The notes: a model not told the origin generated them from the letters alone. A stretch of DNA of 64,000 nt from Gyromitra esculenta (GCA_038503075.1 JBCAML010000015.1:868001-932000), one strand, 5' to 3'; positions 11,059-23,800 are shown, numbered from the stretch's first letter. A program made the numbers and translations.

Positions 11059-14000
11059 TCACCTCGCTCTCCCCGCCCCGCTCTCTCCGCCCTCCCCTTC
11101 TGGCAGGAATGGCGTCACTGAAAACCTGTTCCATAGGAGAGCCTCCTTTCCTTCCTGGGTGACTCTCAATGGCGGCTCCCCGGTGCCTGCATCACGCGCC
11201 TGGAAGAACGAGTCTTTTCCAAAGTCACACTGCTCGGCCCACTCCTGTACCCTATACCCCTCCCACATTGCCTCTGCCAACCCCCTCCTAACCTTCTCGA
11301 TAAGCCCCCAAGCCGCCTTCTCGTCCGCTCCCAGGAGAATCTCAAGCTCCCACCGAACCCGCGCCGATTCCCAGTCTAACAGGCCTAAAAGTACATCATT
11401 GACCCCCCACACCTCGTACCTCGGGGTGCTAGGAAAGCGCCCCACCATAGGCCTGTGGACATTAACCCGCCCAGTAGGGTTCTTCTGGTGTATGCCCAAA
11501 GACCTATGTGCCTCAGTGATCTCTGTCCTCTTGCCAACTCCCAGGAACTCCGGCACCTCCCTGTCACCCTGGAGCCCTATTGGCCAGCTGTGGACTGTTC
11601 TACACTGCAGGATCGCCTGATCCTTCGGCCCTGTAGTCAATCCATGTATAAGGTGTGGCAGTGAAATGCGCAGATCCCCCGGCACGCATATGACGTTGGT
11701 CTCCCCCCCAAAAGCCTCCACATCTTCCTTCCAGTAGATCTTCGAGGTCCGCACTGTAGGACCATCCTTTGCTTCCTTCCGCTTCTCTACCCTCTCCCAC
11801 CAAGCACGAAGATTCCTGTGGAAGCCCTCCACAACCGCGGTGCAGCCCTCGGGGATCTCCTGATCCAACGACACCGAAGTCTGTATGTGGTCCACACCCA
11901 CGCCCGAGTCTATTGCCTTCCGGGTGTTATGGTCTATATGCCTGAAGCTTGTGTAGTCTCCAGGCCGGGTAAACTTGGCATAATGGGGGAAGGAAAGCAT
12001 GCGATACACCCCGTCCAATCTCGCCACCAGGACCAGGAGATAGTACACCGGATCCTGCCTGGCTGCCTGCTGTAGCACCGAATGGTAGCAATTGCGCAGC
12101 CAGCCCGTCTGATCCAACTGTTGATGATGCAGGTACAGATCGAACTCCTCCGACACCTTCTCCATGAGCTTGACATCATTCACCAGCCAACGGAACGCCA
12201 GCACCACACAGTTCCCTGTCTCAACGAAGGTCTCCCAGGCTCCCAGGCTGCTATAGCGACAGAATATAGCTTGCCTGTCAAACTCCGGGAGCACCCACTC
12301 TATAGGCGGATACTGCATAGAGCCCATACCGTCGGCCTCCACCTTCGCTCTCCCGCCCTTCTGGAACCAACTGTATGTGTCAGGGGCAGCATGCATATCC
12401 CCGATTGTGTCCCAGCGCTTATGGAGGTATAGCAGCCTCTCGGTCATTGCCGGGCGATTCAGGCGTTTGGTATACAGCCCCACAAACGACGCCAGCCTCT
12501 GAATATGCTCCCAGCAGAGGTTGTCTAACCCCGCACCTACACCAGCCTCCAGATGCCTCCCCTGCTGTACCAGCCCCACCACCTCAGAGATCCTATACCC
12601 CCAAACCTTCGCCAGCCAGCCTTTCTGTAGGTAAGCCCCACACCCACACACCGTCAAAGCCTGTATCTCATCCTCGCCCTCCTCTACCTCCTCCACCACC
12701 GCCTCTCCACCCATCTCCTCACCTGTCTCTCCATCCACTTCTGACCACTGAGAAGTCCACGCCGACGTGGACTCCTGTCCTGCGCCGCCTGTGACTACCA
12801 CACCCTCCTCCACCACAGCCTCTCCCCGCTCCCCCTTCCCTTTTCCCTTCCCCTTCCCCTTTCCTTTCACCACCTTTGGCCTAATAGCCTCTGGCCAAGC
12901 CCTAATCAGGTCCTCCTCTAGGACCTCCTCCTTCATCGCCTTCCCTTTCTCCGCCTGCCCTAGCCACACGCTGGCGTATGCCACATCTTTTGGCTGGAAG
13001 TACAGAGCAAGCTGCTGACCTGAAGAGCGGTCCTTCAGCCGCATCCTATACCCTGCGTCTAGGGCCATCCATGCCTGCTGCATTGACCACCCCGACCTTG
13101 CTATACTCGCCAGCTTGCACAGGAAGTGCTCTGAGAACTGGGTGAGGAGGAACTCGGTAGGGTCAAACTTCTCCCAGTCTTCCCCCCACCGCTCACATAT
13201 TGCGTGCCGGGACCTAGCTTTTCAGCCATCCGTCTGTTGATACCTCTCCCACGTGGGCGCCACCACGTTCTCATAGTCCACTTCCTTCATGAACACCTCC
13301 TTTCCGCCAAAGGCATCCCACAGGCTCTCCTTCTCTATGTAATCCGCTCTCATGGTTTGATCCCTCGTTAAGCCCTTCAGTATCCCTGAAGGTGAGCAGT
13401 GCTACTTAAACGAGGAGTCAAGCGACAAGAATCACGATGTTTCTACAGGTCCTACGTGGGTCTAACTCAAGGCGAGTTAAGTGTGGGGGTTTCACAGCGA
13501 CAGCGACCGCGAGGATTCTGGAGTAGAATCGAGGTAGTATTCGAAACAATACAGTAGAAGTAAGGTAAGAACGTTGCTTAAGGAAAGAAGAAGAAAACCA
13601 TAACAACCGTCTAAAATCCATCCCTTATATACCCCGCAATCCCTATCGTGACTCATAACCGAAACATAGCCGAACAACAAAGACATTATAAAGAAACCAT
13701 CCTACGTTACAACTGTTACTTCCCGAACCTTAACCCATTACTTCACTTCATCCGTGTAATCCGCCCATATCCGAGAGATGCCCTCATCCGAAGCCTCCCT
13801 GACATCCTCAAAGGCTTTTAGGGCACTCTTAGCCGCCTCCGTGCGTGCTGTAGGGTCCTTGTGAGCTGCCATCATCCTTTCTATGGACCTGGCCAAACCA
13901 TGCTTCGCCTTCTCCTGCAGAACGTTTTCCCTGGTGATTTCCGCCACCTCGGAGGGTGTCCGGACCATGGCTTTCTTGGTTGAGGACGGCGAGGACGGGC

Positions 14001-14106
14001 TCCTAGTAGTTGACGGGCTCTTAGTACTCGATGGACTCTTAGCCTGGGTCCTATTCGAGCGCCTCGGTGTCGAAGGGCCTGCTTGTGGGTTCACTGGGGT
14101 AAACAT
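11059..14106 (-). pseudogene. TET/JBP-type 2-oxoglutarate/Fe(II) dioxygenase, left-arm copy, disrupted
   Basis: Likely homologue of fungal TET/JBP dioxygenases, which oxidise 5-methylcytosine or thymine in DNA. The start is taken as ATG 14106 (MFTPVNPQ). A Ser/Pro/Lys-rich N-terminus runs to ...SRIWADY, where a solo LTR (13348-13759) interrupts the frame. It resumes as ADYIEKESLWDAF, hits one in-frame TGA (13222-13224), then stays open for 674 codons from ATG 13083 to the stop at 11059. In that segment lie the iron-ligand motif H-I-D (residues 382-384), CVPGDLRISLPHLIHG with the distal His (477 or 480), and CRTVHSW with the Arg (495) expected to hold 2-oxoglutarate. A Gly-Lys repeat lies near residues 72-88. 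Known fungal relatives are mostly basidiomycete and linked to KDZ transposons; no KDZ transposase is seen here. The family call rests on motif order, not a search. Confidence 0.7.
13348..13759 (-). repeat. Solo LTR-C inside the TET/JBP gene (left arm)
   Basis: 412 bp, bounded on both sides by the 5-bp duplication TCCGC (GCGGA on the coding strand). Removing the LTR and one duplication makes the flanking codons contiguous (IWA-DY-IEK), which shows a clean insertion into an exon. The outer bases are slightly altered here (TCTCATGG, CCGTGTAA). The ATG at 13353 belongs to the LTR, not to the gene. Confidence 0.9.
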
Positions 14107-15211
14107 GGTGTATATATGCGATCCCACGAACAAAGAAACGGCTAGAACAAAGAAACAACCTCCTAAAGGGTTATGACGTCACTGTAGCTATGGAAGCAGG
14201 TGTAGAGCTTATAGGTGTAGGCGCAAAAGTTGTCATACGCGCTGGTTGCTATAGATCATATGTAGGGTATCCTTTCCTGGGCGTGTAGTGGAAGGAAGAA
14301 GAAGAAGGAAGCAAACTTGCTTCCCCCTCCCCTCCTTATGTAGAGAGGTCGAAGAAGAGGTCATTGCGCTCCTAGGATCCTCCTGCCCTTGCCCTTGCCC
14401 TACCTCCGGCATACTCCACAGAGCCCCAACCTTAAATCGACGCCTGCTTACTCCCCTGCAGGCACCCTCCCCCTCCCCGAAAGCTTCTCCCCGTGCCTAA
14501 AGCCTTGTCTCCCCTCCTAAGAGCCTTACCACCATACCCACACAGAACCCATACCAAAGAAAACAATATAAAGCAACGAGTCTATACCGCAGGAAACGAG
14601 CAGGAAGCCACCGGTATATATATATGCCAGATCAAAGAAACAGCTAGGAAAGCCATAGGCCTATACGGAAGGCAGCAGACCTATACCCAAGAAACAGGAA
14701 GATTGCAGACATATACCGAAGGAACAGGAAACGAAGAAACGAAGGCTGCAGGCATATACCGAAGGCTGCAGGCCTATACCGAAGGAATAGGAAACGAAGA
14801 GACGAAGAAACAGGAAGGCTACAGACATACCCCGAAGGCTGCAGACCCATACCGAAGGAATAGGAAACGAAGAAACGAAGGCTGCAGGCATATACCGAAG
14901 ACTGCAGACCTGTACCGAAGGAATAGGAAACAAAGAAACGAAGGCTGCAGGCATATACCGAAAACTGCAGGCCTATACCGAAGGAATAGGAAACAAAGAA
15001 ACAAAGAAACAGGAAGACTGCAGACATATACCAAAAGAATAGGAAGATTGCAGACAGACGCCGAAGGAAACAGCTAAAAAAATAATATATATACCCACCA
15101 TTCCTGCCTACTCTCCCCCTTCCTCTCCTAAACCTGTATGTAAAACCCCCAATCCTTCTTGGGCTTTACACGCTTGCCTCCTACCACTGACCCACTCTCC
15201 CCCGATCCCCC
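14107..15211. other. 5' flank of the TET/JBP gene with a minisatellite
   Basis: No gene is seen. About 60 bp upstream of the chosen ATG is a TGACGTCA palindrome (in TATGACGTCACTG, 14172-14184). Further out lies a degenerate minisatellite of roughly 57-60-bp units (about 14650-15075) built from GAAGGCTGCAGGC and ATATACCGAAG blocks, giving meaningless open frames on both strands. Mirror at 19730-20834. Confidence 0.55.
14650..15075. repeat. Degenerate minisatellite of about 57-60 bp (left arm)
   Basis: About seven units containing CTGCAGGCATATACCGAAG and GGAATAGGAAACGAAGAAAC blocks. Unit length varies. The mirrored array in the right arm (about 19872-20290) has the same unit order, as expected if it was copied with the arm. 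Confidence 0.75.
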
Positions 15212-15945
15212 TGTAACGGGGGTAGTCCTACTGCTCTGTAGTGGGAATAGGTATAGGGATACAGCCGTTGCAAATACTAAATCAGGTTGAGATGTTAAGA
15301 GTATTTTCGTGCAAGATACTCAATAATCTTAAGGGCTCTACTCGGTAGTATTCTGTCTGATGAGACTGGGAAGAAGAGCAACAGGTGGCGGGGTCATGCA
15401 CTATCTTTATAGTGCTGCTGACTCGCCGTCCTCTTTCTGTTCTACTCTGCTGGGGGCCCGTCAAGACCCTGAGAACATGCCAAGATATTGCGAGCGGGGC
15501 ACCTCAGGATTCAGCTAATGATCACTTCGGCGCTATCCGGCACTGCTTGGTTGTTCTGTCCAGTTAGACCTTCTAGATCCGCCAGCTGCATGCCATGCCT
15601 ATGCTGGATGTAGGAATTGGCGCTGATCAGTCTATTGTTGCATGTGAGGTGTCCTGCACTTAATAGTTTCCCTATTGCCGCACCAGTGGCTCTGGGCCGC
15701 TAGTATATGCATAGATGGATTGGAAACGCCACCACAGGAGCTTCCTGTGTTTGGTGCCACCGGAGATATATCATTGGCTCGTCAGCAAATGTTATTCTCG
15801 TTGGTTCCATTCCATCGGAACAGCAGGGTAGCAGGTATCCTCTAACATGTGGTAGCTACACCACTCATGCTGATCCTTACTACCTCTCTGCTTGTCCGGT
15901 GTTATTATGCTTCACTGCAGGTAACGGTATTGTAGATCCGTTACA
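15212..15945 (-). repeat. LTR-A copy 4 (left arm)
   Basis: 734 bp with intact TGTAACGG and CCGTTACA ends. Flanks (CCCCC and ATGTT) do not form a target duplication. Only one base separates it from LTR-B; the same junction is mirrored at 18995. Confidence 0.88.
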
Positions 15946-15946
15946 A

Positions 15947-16892
15947 TGTTATACCTATACCTGGCAAAGGAGTTCCTGGCCCTGGAGTTACCCTATCTTT
16001 GGAGTTACCCTACCTTAGCACCTTCCGGATCGGGACTGGTGCCTGTTACCCTGCCTCCAATCCTTCCAATAGGTATAGTATTTGGAGAAGGGGGGACAGC
16101 ACCAGAAAAGACCTGTCCCGAGGGCAAAAGTAACCCCTAGGCCGTCAAGCAAAACCATCCGGCGGAATGGGACCTGGAGGGTAGGTAGGGAAGTGTCTGA
16201 CTTCGCTGTGGTTCAAACGGATTGCGAATCGGACCAAAACTGGCGGAGTTACAGACTGACAAAGAGAAGGGAACGCAATGCTACGCGACGATTTGGATAG
16301 GCGAAATGATCGTCTTGAGGAGACGAACGCAATGAAGACAAATATGTGGCTCCCGTGTTACCGACATGCATACTGCTCGGAGAATCGCGGATCGGGGCCA
16401 GGGAACTCAATGGGGTATCGGGTATGGAGATAAGGCAAAGTGGTTTTATGTTGTCATAGTAGTTAGCGCCTCTACATCACACTATATCCAAACATAGTAG
16501 AGAGGAGGCATTATAAATACTCTCGCAGTGGATGTAAACTCTGAGTCGGATCATTAGCGACAAAGAACAAGCCTTATCAATATTATATTGTTTCTAGCAA
16601 AATTACTTCCGTGCAATTTACTCTTTTACTTGTGAATTACTTTCATCTCGCTTAGCAAGGCCTTGACCCTTCAGCGTTAGTTATTAAAACCTTACTATTG
16701 GAAGTTCTTCACGGAACTTTGCTCGATCCCTACTTTGAACCCTACGGTTATCTTTTAGCGGTTCATAAGAAGCAGTTAGGACTTGCGCCTGTGTATTGTG
16801 TTGCGGATAGCAACCGGGCAGGTTATAGCGTCTAGATTGTTATCTAAAGCTTCTTGGAGATTTCCTGTGTGGTAAGAAGTACCGGTCTTACA
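15947..16892 (-). repeat. LTR-B copy (left arm), solo
   Basis: 946 bp with TG...CA ends (TGTTATAC...CTTACA). It is nearly identical, inverted, to 18047-18994 and similar to 44605-45552. No coding element of this family is in the window. The LTR status is supported by TG/CA ends and by 5-bp duplications at two other copies. Confidence 0.75.
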
Positions 16893-18046
16893 TAAGCGCA
16901 TTGAGTTTAACTCTAAGCTCTGCACCACCCATTGCGCTCCTCACCTCCCCATCATATCCACTTCCGCAATTCCCGCTCCTCCAAGGCTCAATCTATCTTT
17001 TATTGGTGCTGCTAGTTTTAGAACCCTCACCAGAAAACGTACCTTGCAAGCCTTTCCCATGTCGCTCTATGAAATTAATAAGGTCATAGACGACAAGACA
17101 ACCAAAGAAGAATGGAAATCTCGCATACCTGCTGAGTACCACAAGTTTTTAGACATGTTCGATAAGAAAAAAGCTCAAGGATTACCACCCCGCCGCGCAT
17201 ACGACCATCGAATACAACTAATGGAAGGAAAAGATGCCCCTTTTGGACCCCTTTATGGAATGTCCCAAGAAGAACTGATCGTCCTAAAGAAATATCTTGA
17301 AGACAACCTAGAAAATGGATTTATTCGCGCTAGCTCTTCTCCCGCCGGCTCTCCTGTCCTTTTTGTCAAAAAGGCCAACAGCTCTCTACGACTCTGTGTG
17401 GACTATCAAGGCCTGAATGCAATTACCGTTAAAGACCTTTATACCTTGCCGCTTATCCGAGAAACATTAGACCGTCTAGCCAAAGCCCAATGGTATACTA
17501 AACTGGATCTCCGAGATGGCTACCTCTCACGGTTCAGTCCCTCGTTAAGCCCTTCAGTATCCCTGAAGGTGAGCAGTGCTACTTAAGCGAGGTGCTAACA
17601 CGTTCGAGGAGTGCAGTGTTTCTACAAGTTCTACGAGGGGTCTATCTCAAGGCGAGATAAGTGCAGCGGAGTGGGCAGCGACAGCGAGGGTTCTGAGGAA
17701 GAACCGAGATAGTATTTCGACAGTTACAAGAGAAGGTAAACGAGAACGTTGCTTAAGGAAAGAAGAAGAAAGAGTACAAAGACGACTAAAATCCTTCACT
17801 TAAATACCCCGCTTTCCCGTAACACAAGCCAACAACCCGACAACAACCAAAACATAACCGAACAACAAAGCCATTATAATCAAAGGAAATTCTCCATAAA
17901 CACCAATCCCTTCGTCCTAATCCATTACCCGGTTCCATCTGTGAAACTACCACCAAGTTCATATTGCGGAAGGAGATGAATGGAAAACAGCCTTCCGCAC
18001 CCACTATGGCCTCTAGGAATATCGAGTCATGCCCTTTGGATTAACC
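16893..18046 (+). pseudogene. pol: Gypsy-C pol fragment forming the palindrome spacer
   Basis: A piece of a Gypsy polyprotein from just after the protease ([32 protein letters not shown]) into reverse transcriptase ([38 protein letters not shown]). It is interrupted by a solo LTR at 17525-17946, resumes as HQVHIAEGDEWKTAF, has a TAG at about 18014 and ends at MPFGLT. It carries no start, YLDD motif, RNase H or integrase. It lies between two inverted LTR-B copies and is the only sequence not repeated in the arms. Confidence 0.8.
17525..17946 (-). repeat. Solo LTR-C in the spacer
   Basis: 422 bp, from TCTCACGG to CTGTGAAA on the plus strand. It is flanked by the perfect 5-bp duplication CTACC (17520-17524 and 17947-17951) and splits the reverse transcriptase codons Gly-Tyr / His-Gln. 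Confidence 0.92.
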
Positions 18047-18994
18047 TGTAAGACCGGTACTTCTTACCGCACAGGAAATCTCCAAGAAGCTTTAGATAAC
18101 AATCTAGACGCTATAACCTGCCCGGTTGCTCTCCGCAACACAATACACAGGCGCAAGTCCTAACTGCTTCTTATGAACCGCTAAAAGATAACCGTAGGGT
18201 TCAAAGTAGGGATCGAGCAAAGTTCCGTGAAGAACTTCCAATAGTAAGGTTTTAATAACTAACGCTGAAGGGTCAAGGCCTTGCTAAGCGAGATGAAAGT
18301 AATTCACAAGTAAAAGAGTAAATTGCACGGAAGTAATTTTGCTAGAAACAATATAATATTGATAAGGCTTGTTCTTTGTCGCTAATGATCCGACTCAGAG
18401 TTTACATCCACTGCGAGAGTATTTATAATGCCTCCTCTCTACTATGTTTGGATATAGTGTGATGTAGAGGCGCTAACTACTATGACAACATAAAACCACT
18501 TTGCCTTATCTCCATACCCGATACCCCATTGAGTTCCCTGGCCCCGATCCGCGATTCTCCGAGCAGTATGCATGTCGGTAACACGGGAGCCACATATTTG
18601 TCTTCATTGCGTTCGTCTCCTCAAGACGATCATTTCGCCTATCCAAATCGTCGCGTAGCATTGCGTTCCCTTCTCTTTGTCAGTCTGTAACTCCGCCAGT
18701 TTTGGTCCGATTCGCAATCCGTTTGAACCACAGCGAAGCCAGACACTTCCCCTACCTACCCTCCAGGTCCCATTCCGCCGGATGGTTTTGCTTGACGGCC
18801 TAGGGGTTACTTTTGCCCTCCGGGACAGGTCTTTTCTGGTGCTGTCCCCCCTTCTCCAAATACTATACCTATTGGAAGGATTGGAGGCAGGGTAACAGGC
18901 ACCAGTCCCGATCCGGAAGGTGCTAAGGTAGGGTAACTCCAAAGATAGGGTAACTCCAGGGCCAGGAACTCCTTTGCCAGGTATAGGTATAACA
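18047..18994 (+). repeat. LTR-B copy (right arm), solo
   Basis: 948 bp from TGTAAGACC to GGTATAACA. It is the inner boundary of the right arm. On the left, directly before it, the Gypsy-C fragment ends in GGATTAACC. Confidence 0.75.
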
Positions 18995-18995
18995 T

Positions 18996-19729
18996 TGTAA
19001 CGGATCTACAATACCGTTACCTGCAGTGAAGCATAATAACACCGGACAAGCAGAGAGGTAGTAAGGATCAGCATGAGTGGTGTAGCTACCACATGTTAGA
19101 GGATACCTGCTACCCTGCTGTTCCGATGGAATGGAACCAACGAGAATAACATTTGCTGACGAGCCAATGATATATCTCCGGTGGCACCAAACACAGGAAG
19201 CTCCTGTGGTGGCGTTTCCAATCCATCTATGCATATACTAGCGGCCCAGAGCCACTGGTGCGGCAATAGGGAAACTATTAAGTGCAGGACACCTCACATG
19301 CAACAATAGACTGATCAGCGCCAATTCCTACATCCAGCATAGGCATGGCATGCAGCTGGCGGATCTAGAAGGTCTAACTGGACAGAACAACCAAGCAGTG
19401 CCGGATAGCGCCGAAGTGATCATTAGCTGAATCCTGAGGTGCCCCGCTCGCAATATCTTGGCATGTTCTCAGGGTCTTGACGGGCCCCCAGCAGAGTAGA
19501 ACAGAAAGAGGACGGCGAGTCAGCAGCACTATAAAGATAGTGCATGACCCCGCCACCTGTTGCTCTTCTTCCCAGTCTCATCAGACAGAATACTACCGAG
19601 TAGAGCCCTTAAGATTATTGAGTACTTTGCACGAAAATACTCTTAACATCTCAACCTGATTTAGTATTTGCAACGGCCGTATCCCTATACCTATTCCCAC
19701 TACAGAGCAGTAGGACTACCCCCGTTACA
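18996..19729 (+). repeat. LTR-A copy 5 (right arm)
   Basis: 734 bp, the mirror of the copy at 15212-15945 with very few differences. Same 1-bp junction to LTR-B. Confidence 0.88.
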
Positions 19730-19871
19730 GGGGGATCGGGGGAGAGTGGGTCAGTGGTAGGAGGCAAGCGTGTAAAGCCCAAGAAGGATTGGGGGTTTTA
19801 CATACAGGTTTAGGAGAGGAAGGGGGAGAGTAGGCAGGAATGGTGGGTATATATATGATTTTTTTAGCTGT

Positions 19872-20290
19872 TTCCTTCGGCGTCTGTCTGCAATCTTCCT
19901 ATTCTTTTGGTATATGTCTGCAGTCTTCCTGTTTCTTTGTTTCTTTGTTTCCTATTCCTTCGGTATAGGCCTGCAGTTTTCGGTATATGCCTGCAGCCTT
20001 CGTTTCTTTGTTTCCTATTTCTTCGGTACAGGTCTGCAGTCTTCGGTATATGCCTGCAGCCTTCGTTTCTTCATTTCCTATTCCTTCGGTATGGGTCTGC
20101 AGCCTTCGGGGTATGTCTGTAGCCTTCCTGTTTCTTCGTCTCTTCGTTTCCTATTCCTTCGGTATAGGCCTGCAGCCTTCGGTATATGCCTGCAGCCTTC
20201 GTTTCTTCGTTTCCTGTTCCTTCGGTATATGTCTGCAATCTTCCTGTTTCTTGGGTATAGGTCTGCTGCCTTCCGTATAGGCCTATGGCT
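19872..20290. repeat. Degenerate minisatellite of about 57-60 bp (right arm)
   Basis: Mirror of the array at 14650-15075 with the same unit order and only point differences. Open frames of Phe/Leu/Ser-rich sequence across it are artefacts. Confidence 0.75.
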
Positions 20291-20834
20291 TTCCTAGCTG
20301 TTTCTTTGATCTGGCATATATATATACCGGTGGCTTCCTGCTCGTTTCCTGCGGTATAGACTCGTTGCTTTATATTGTTTTCTTTGGTATGGGTTCTGTG
20401 TGGGTATGGTGGTAAGGCTCTTAGGAGGGGAGACAAGGCTTTAGGCGCGGGGAGAAGCTTTCGGGGAGGGGGAGGGTGCCTGCAGGGGAGTAAGCGGGCG
20501 TCGATTTAAGGTTGGGGCTCTGCGGAGTATGCCGGAGGTAGGGCAAGGGCAAGGGCAGGAGGATCCTAGGAGCGCAATGACCTCTTCTTCGACCTCTCTA
20601 CATAAGGAGGGGAGGGGGAAGCAAGTTTGCTTCCTTCTTCTTCTTCCTTCCACTACACGCCCAGGAAAGGATACCCTACATATGATCTATAGCAACCAGC
20701 GTGTACGACAACTTTTGCGCCTACACCTATAAGCTCTACACCTGCTTCCATAGCTACAGTGACGTCATAACCCTTTAGGAGGTTGTTTCTTTGTTCTAGC
20801 CGTTTCTTTGTTCGTGGGATCGCATATATACACC

Positions 20835-23800
20835 ATGTTTACCCCAGTGAACCCACAAGCAGGCCCTTCGACACCGAGGCGCTCGAATAGGACCCAGGCT
20901 AAGAGTCCATCGAGTACTAAGAGCCCGTCGACTACTAGGAGCCCATCCTCGCCGTCCTCAACCAAGAAAGCCATGGTCCGGACACCCTCCGAGGTGGCGG
21001 AAATCACCAGGGAAAACGTTCTGCAGGAGAAGGCGAAGCATGGTTTGGCCAGGTCCATAGAAAGGATGATGGCAGCTCACAAGGACCCTACAGCACGCAC
21101 GGAGGCGGCTAAGAGTGCCCTAGAAGCCTTTGCGGATGTCAGGGAGGCTTCGGATGAGGGCATCTCTCGGATATGGGCGGATTTCACGGATGAAATGACG
21201 TAATGGGTTAGGGTTCGGGAAGTAACGGTTGTAACGTAGGATGGTTTCTTTATAATGTCTTTGTTGCTCGGCTGTGTTTCGGTTATGAGTCACGATAGGG
21301 ATTGCGGGGTATATAAGGGGTGGATTTTAGACGGTTGTTATGGTTTTCTTCTCTTTTTCTTAAGCAACGTTCTTACCTTACTTCTACTGTATTGTTTCGA
21401 ATACTACCTCGATTCTACTCCAGAATCCTCGCGGTCGCTGTCGCTGTGAAACCCCCACACTTAACTCGCCTTGGGTTAGACCCACGTAGGACCTGTAGAA
21501 ACATCGTGACTCTTGTCGCTTGACTCCTCGTTTAAGTAGCACTGCTCACCTTCAGGGATACTGAAGGGCTTAACGAGGGATCAAACCGTGAGAGCGGATT
21601 ACATAGAGAAGGAGAGCCTGTGGGATGCCTTTGGCGGAAAGGAGGTGTTCATGAAGGAAGTGGACTATGAGAACGTGGTGGCGCCCACGTGGGAGAGGTA
21701 TCAACAGACGGATGGCTGAAAAGCTAGGTCCCGGCACGCAATATGTGAGCGGTGGGGGGAAGACTGGGAGGAGAAGTTTGACCCTACCGAGTTTCTCCTC
21801 ACCCAGTTCTCAGAGCACTTCCTGTGCAAGCTGGCGAGTATAGCAAGGTCGGGGTGGTCAATGCAGCAGGCATGGATGGCCCTAGACGCAGGGTATAGGA
21901 TGCGGCTGAAGGACAGCTCTTCAGGTCAGCAGCTTGCTCTGTACTTCCAGCCAAAAGATGTGGCATACGCCAGCATGTGGCTAGGGCAGGCGGAGAAAGG
22001 GAAGGCGATGAAGGAGGAGGTCCTAGAGGAGGACCTGATTAGGGCTTGGCCAGAGGCTATTAGGCCGAAGGTGGTGAAAGGAAAGGGGAAGGGGAAGGGA
22101 AAAGGGAAGGGGGAGCGGGGAGAGGCTGCGGTGGAGGAGGGTGTGGTAGTCACAGGCGGCGCAGGACAGGAGTCCACGTCGGCGTGGACTTCTCAGTGGT
22201 CAGAAGTGGATGGAGAGACAGGTGAGGAGATGGGTGGAGAGGCGGCGGCGGAGGAGGTAGAGGAGGGCGAGGATGAGATACAGGCTTCGACGGTGTGTGG
22301 GTGTGGGGCTTACCTACAGAAAGGCTGGCTGGCGAAGGTTTGGGGGTATAGGATCTCTGAGGTGGTGGGGCTGGTACAGCAGGGGAGGCATCTGGAGGCT
22401 GGTGTAGGTGCGGGGTTAGACAACCTCTGCTGGGAGCATATTCAGAGGCTGGCGTCGTTCGTGGGGCTGTATACCAAACGCCTGAATCGCCCGGCAATGA
22501 CCGAGAGGCTGCTATACCTCCATAAGCGCTGGGACACGATCGGGGATATGCATGCTGCCCCTGACACATACAGTTGGTTCCAGAAGGGCGGGAGAGCGAA
22601 GGTGGAGGCGGACGGTATGGGCTCTATGCAGTATCCGCCTATAGAGTGGGTGCTCCCGGAGTTTGACAGGCAAGCTATATTCTGTCGCTATAGCAGCCTG
22701 GGAGCCTGGGAGACCTTCGTTGAGACAGGGAACTGTGTGGTGCTGGCGTTCCGTTGGCTGGTGAATGATGCCAAGCTCATGGAGAAGGTGTCGGAGGAGT
22801 TCGATCTGTACCTGCATCATCAACGGTCGGATCTGACGGGCTGGCTGCGCAATTGCTACCATTCGGTGCTACAGCAGGCAGCCAGGCAGGATCCGGTGTA
22901 CTATCTCCTGGTCCTGGTGGCGAGATTGGACGGGGTGTATCGCATGCTTTCCTTCCCCCATTATGCCAAGTTTACCCGGCCTGGAGACTACACAAGCTTC
23001 AGGCATATAGACCAAAACCCCCGGAAGGCAATAGACTCGGGCGTGGGTGTGGACCACATACAGACTTCGGTGTCGTTGGATCAAGAGATCCCCGAGGGCT
23101 GCACCGCGGTTGTGGAGGGCTTCCACAGGAATCTTCGTGCTTGGTGGGAGAGGGTAGAGAAGCGGAAGGAAGCAAAGGATGGTCCTACAGTGCGGACCTC
23201 GAAGATCTACTGGAAGGAAGATGTGGAGGCTTTTGGGGGGGAGACCAACGTCATATGCGTGCCGGGGGATCTGCGCATTTCACTACCACACCTTATACAT
23301 GGATTGACTACAGGGCCGAAGGATCAGGCGATCCTGCAGTGTAGAACAGTCCACAGCTGGCCAATAGGGCTCCAGGGTGACAGGGAGGTGCCGGAGTTCC
23401 TGGGAGTTGGCAAGAGGACAGAGATCACTGAGGCACATAGGTCTTTGGGCATACACCAGAAGAACCCTACTGGGCGGGTTAATGTCCACAGGCCTATGGT
23501 GGGGCGCTTTCCTAGCACCCCCGAGGTACGAGGTGTGGGGGGTCAATGATGTACTTTTAGGCCTGTTAGACTGGGAATCGGCGCGGGTTCGGTGGGAGCT
23601 TGAGATTCTCCTGGGAGCGGACGAGAAGGCGGCTTGGGGGCTTATCGAGAAGGTTAGGAGGGGGTTGGCAGAGGCAATGTGGGAGGGGTATAGGGTACAG
23701 GAGTGGGCCGAGCAGTGTGACTTTGGAAAAGACTCGTTCTTCCAGGCGCGTGATGCAGGCACCGGGGAGCCGCCATTGAGAGTCACCCAGGAAGGAAAGG

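Larger units (their letters stand above)
7300..16892 (+). repeat. Left arm of a 20.3-kb palindrome
   Basis: The stretch reads, inverted and nearly unchanged, at 18047-27646. Positions in the two arms add up to about 34940 along the whole length, so few indels separate them. Arms are not identical: the TET/JBP copies differ by scattered substitutions and by one frameshift. Homology stops at GTCCCCGCTACAACC on the outside and at the end of LTR-B on the inside. Confidence 0.93.

Noticed and set aside
12767..13018. Plus-strand frames opposite the TET/JBP gene
   Set aside because: Shadows of a GC-rich coding strand; the minus strand carries the conserved motifs.
14493..15077. 194-codon repeat protein upstream of the left TET/JBP copy
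   Set aside because: It is the translated minisatellite; units vary in length, and no start context or domain is seen.
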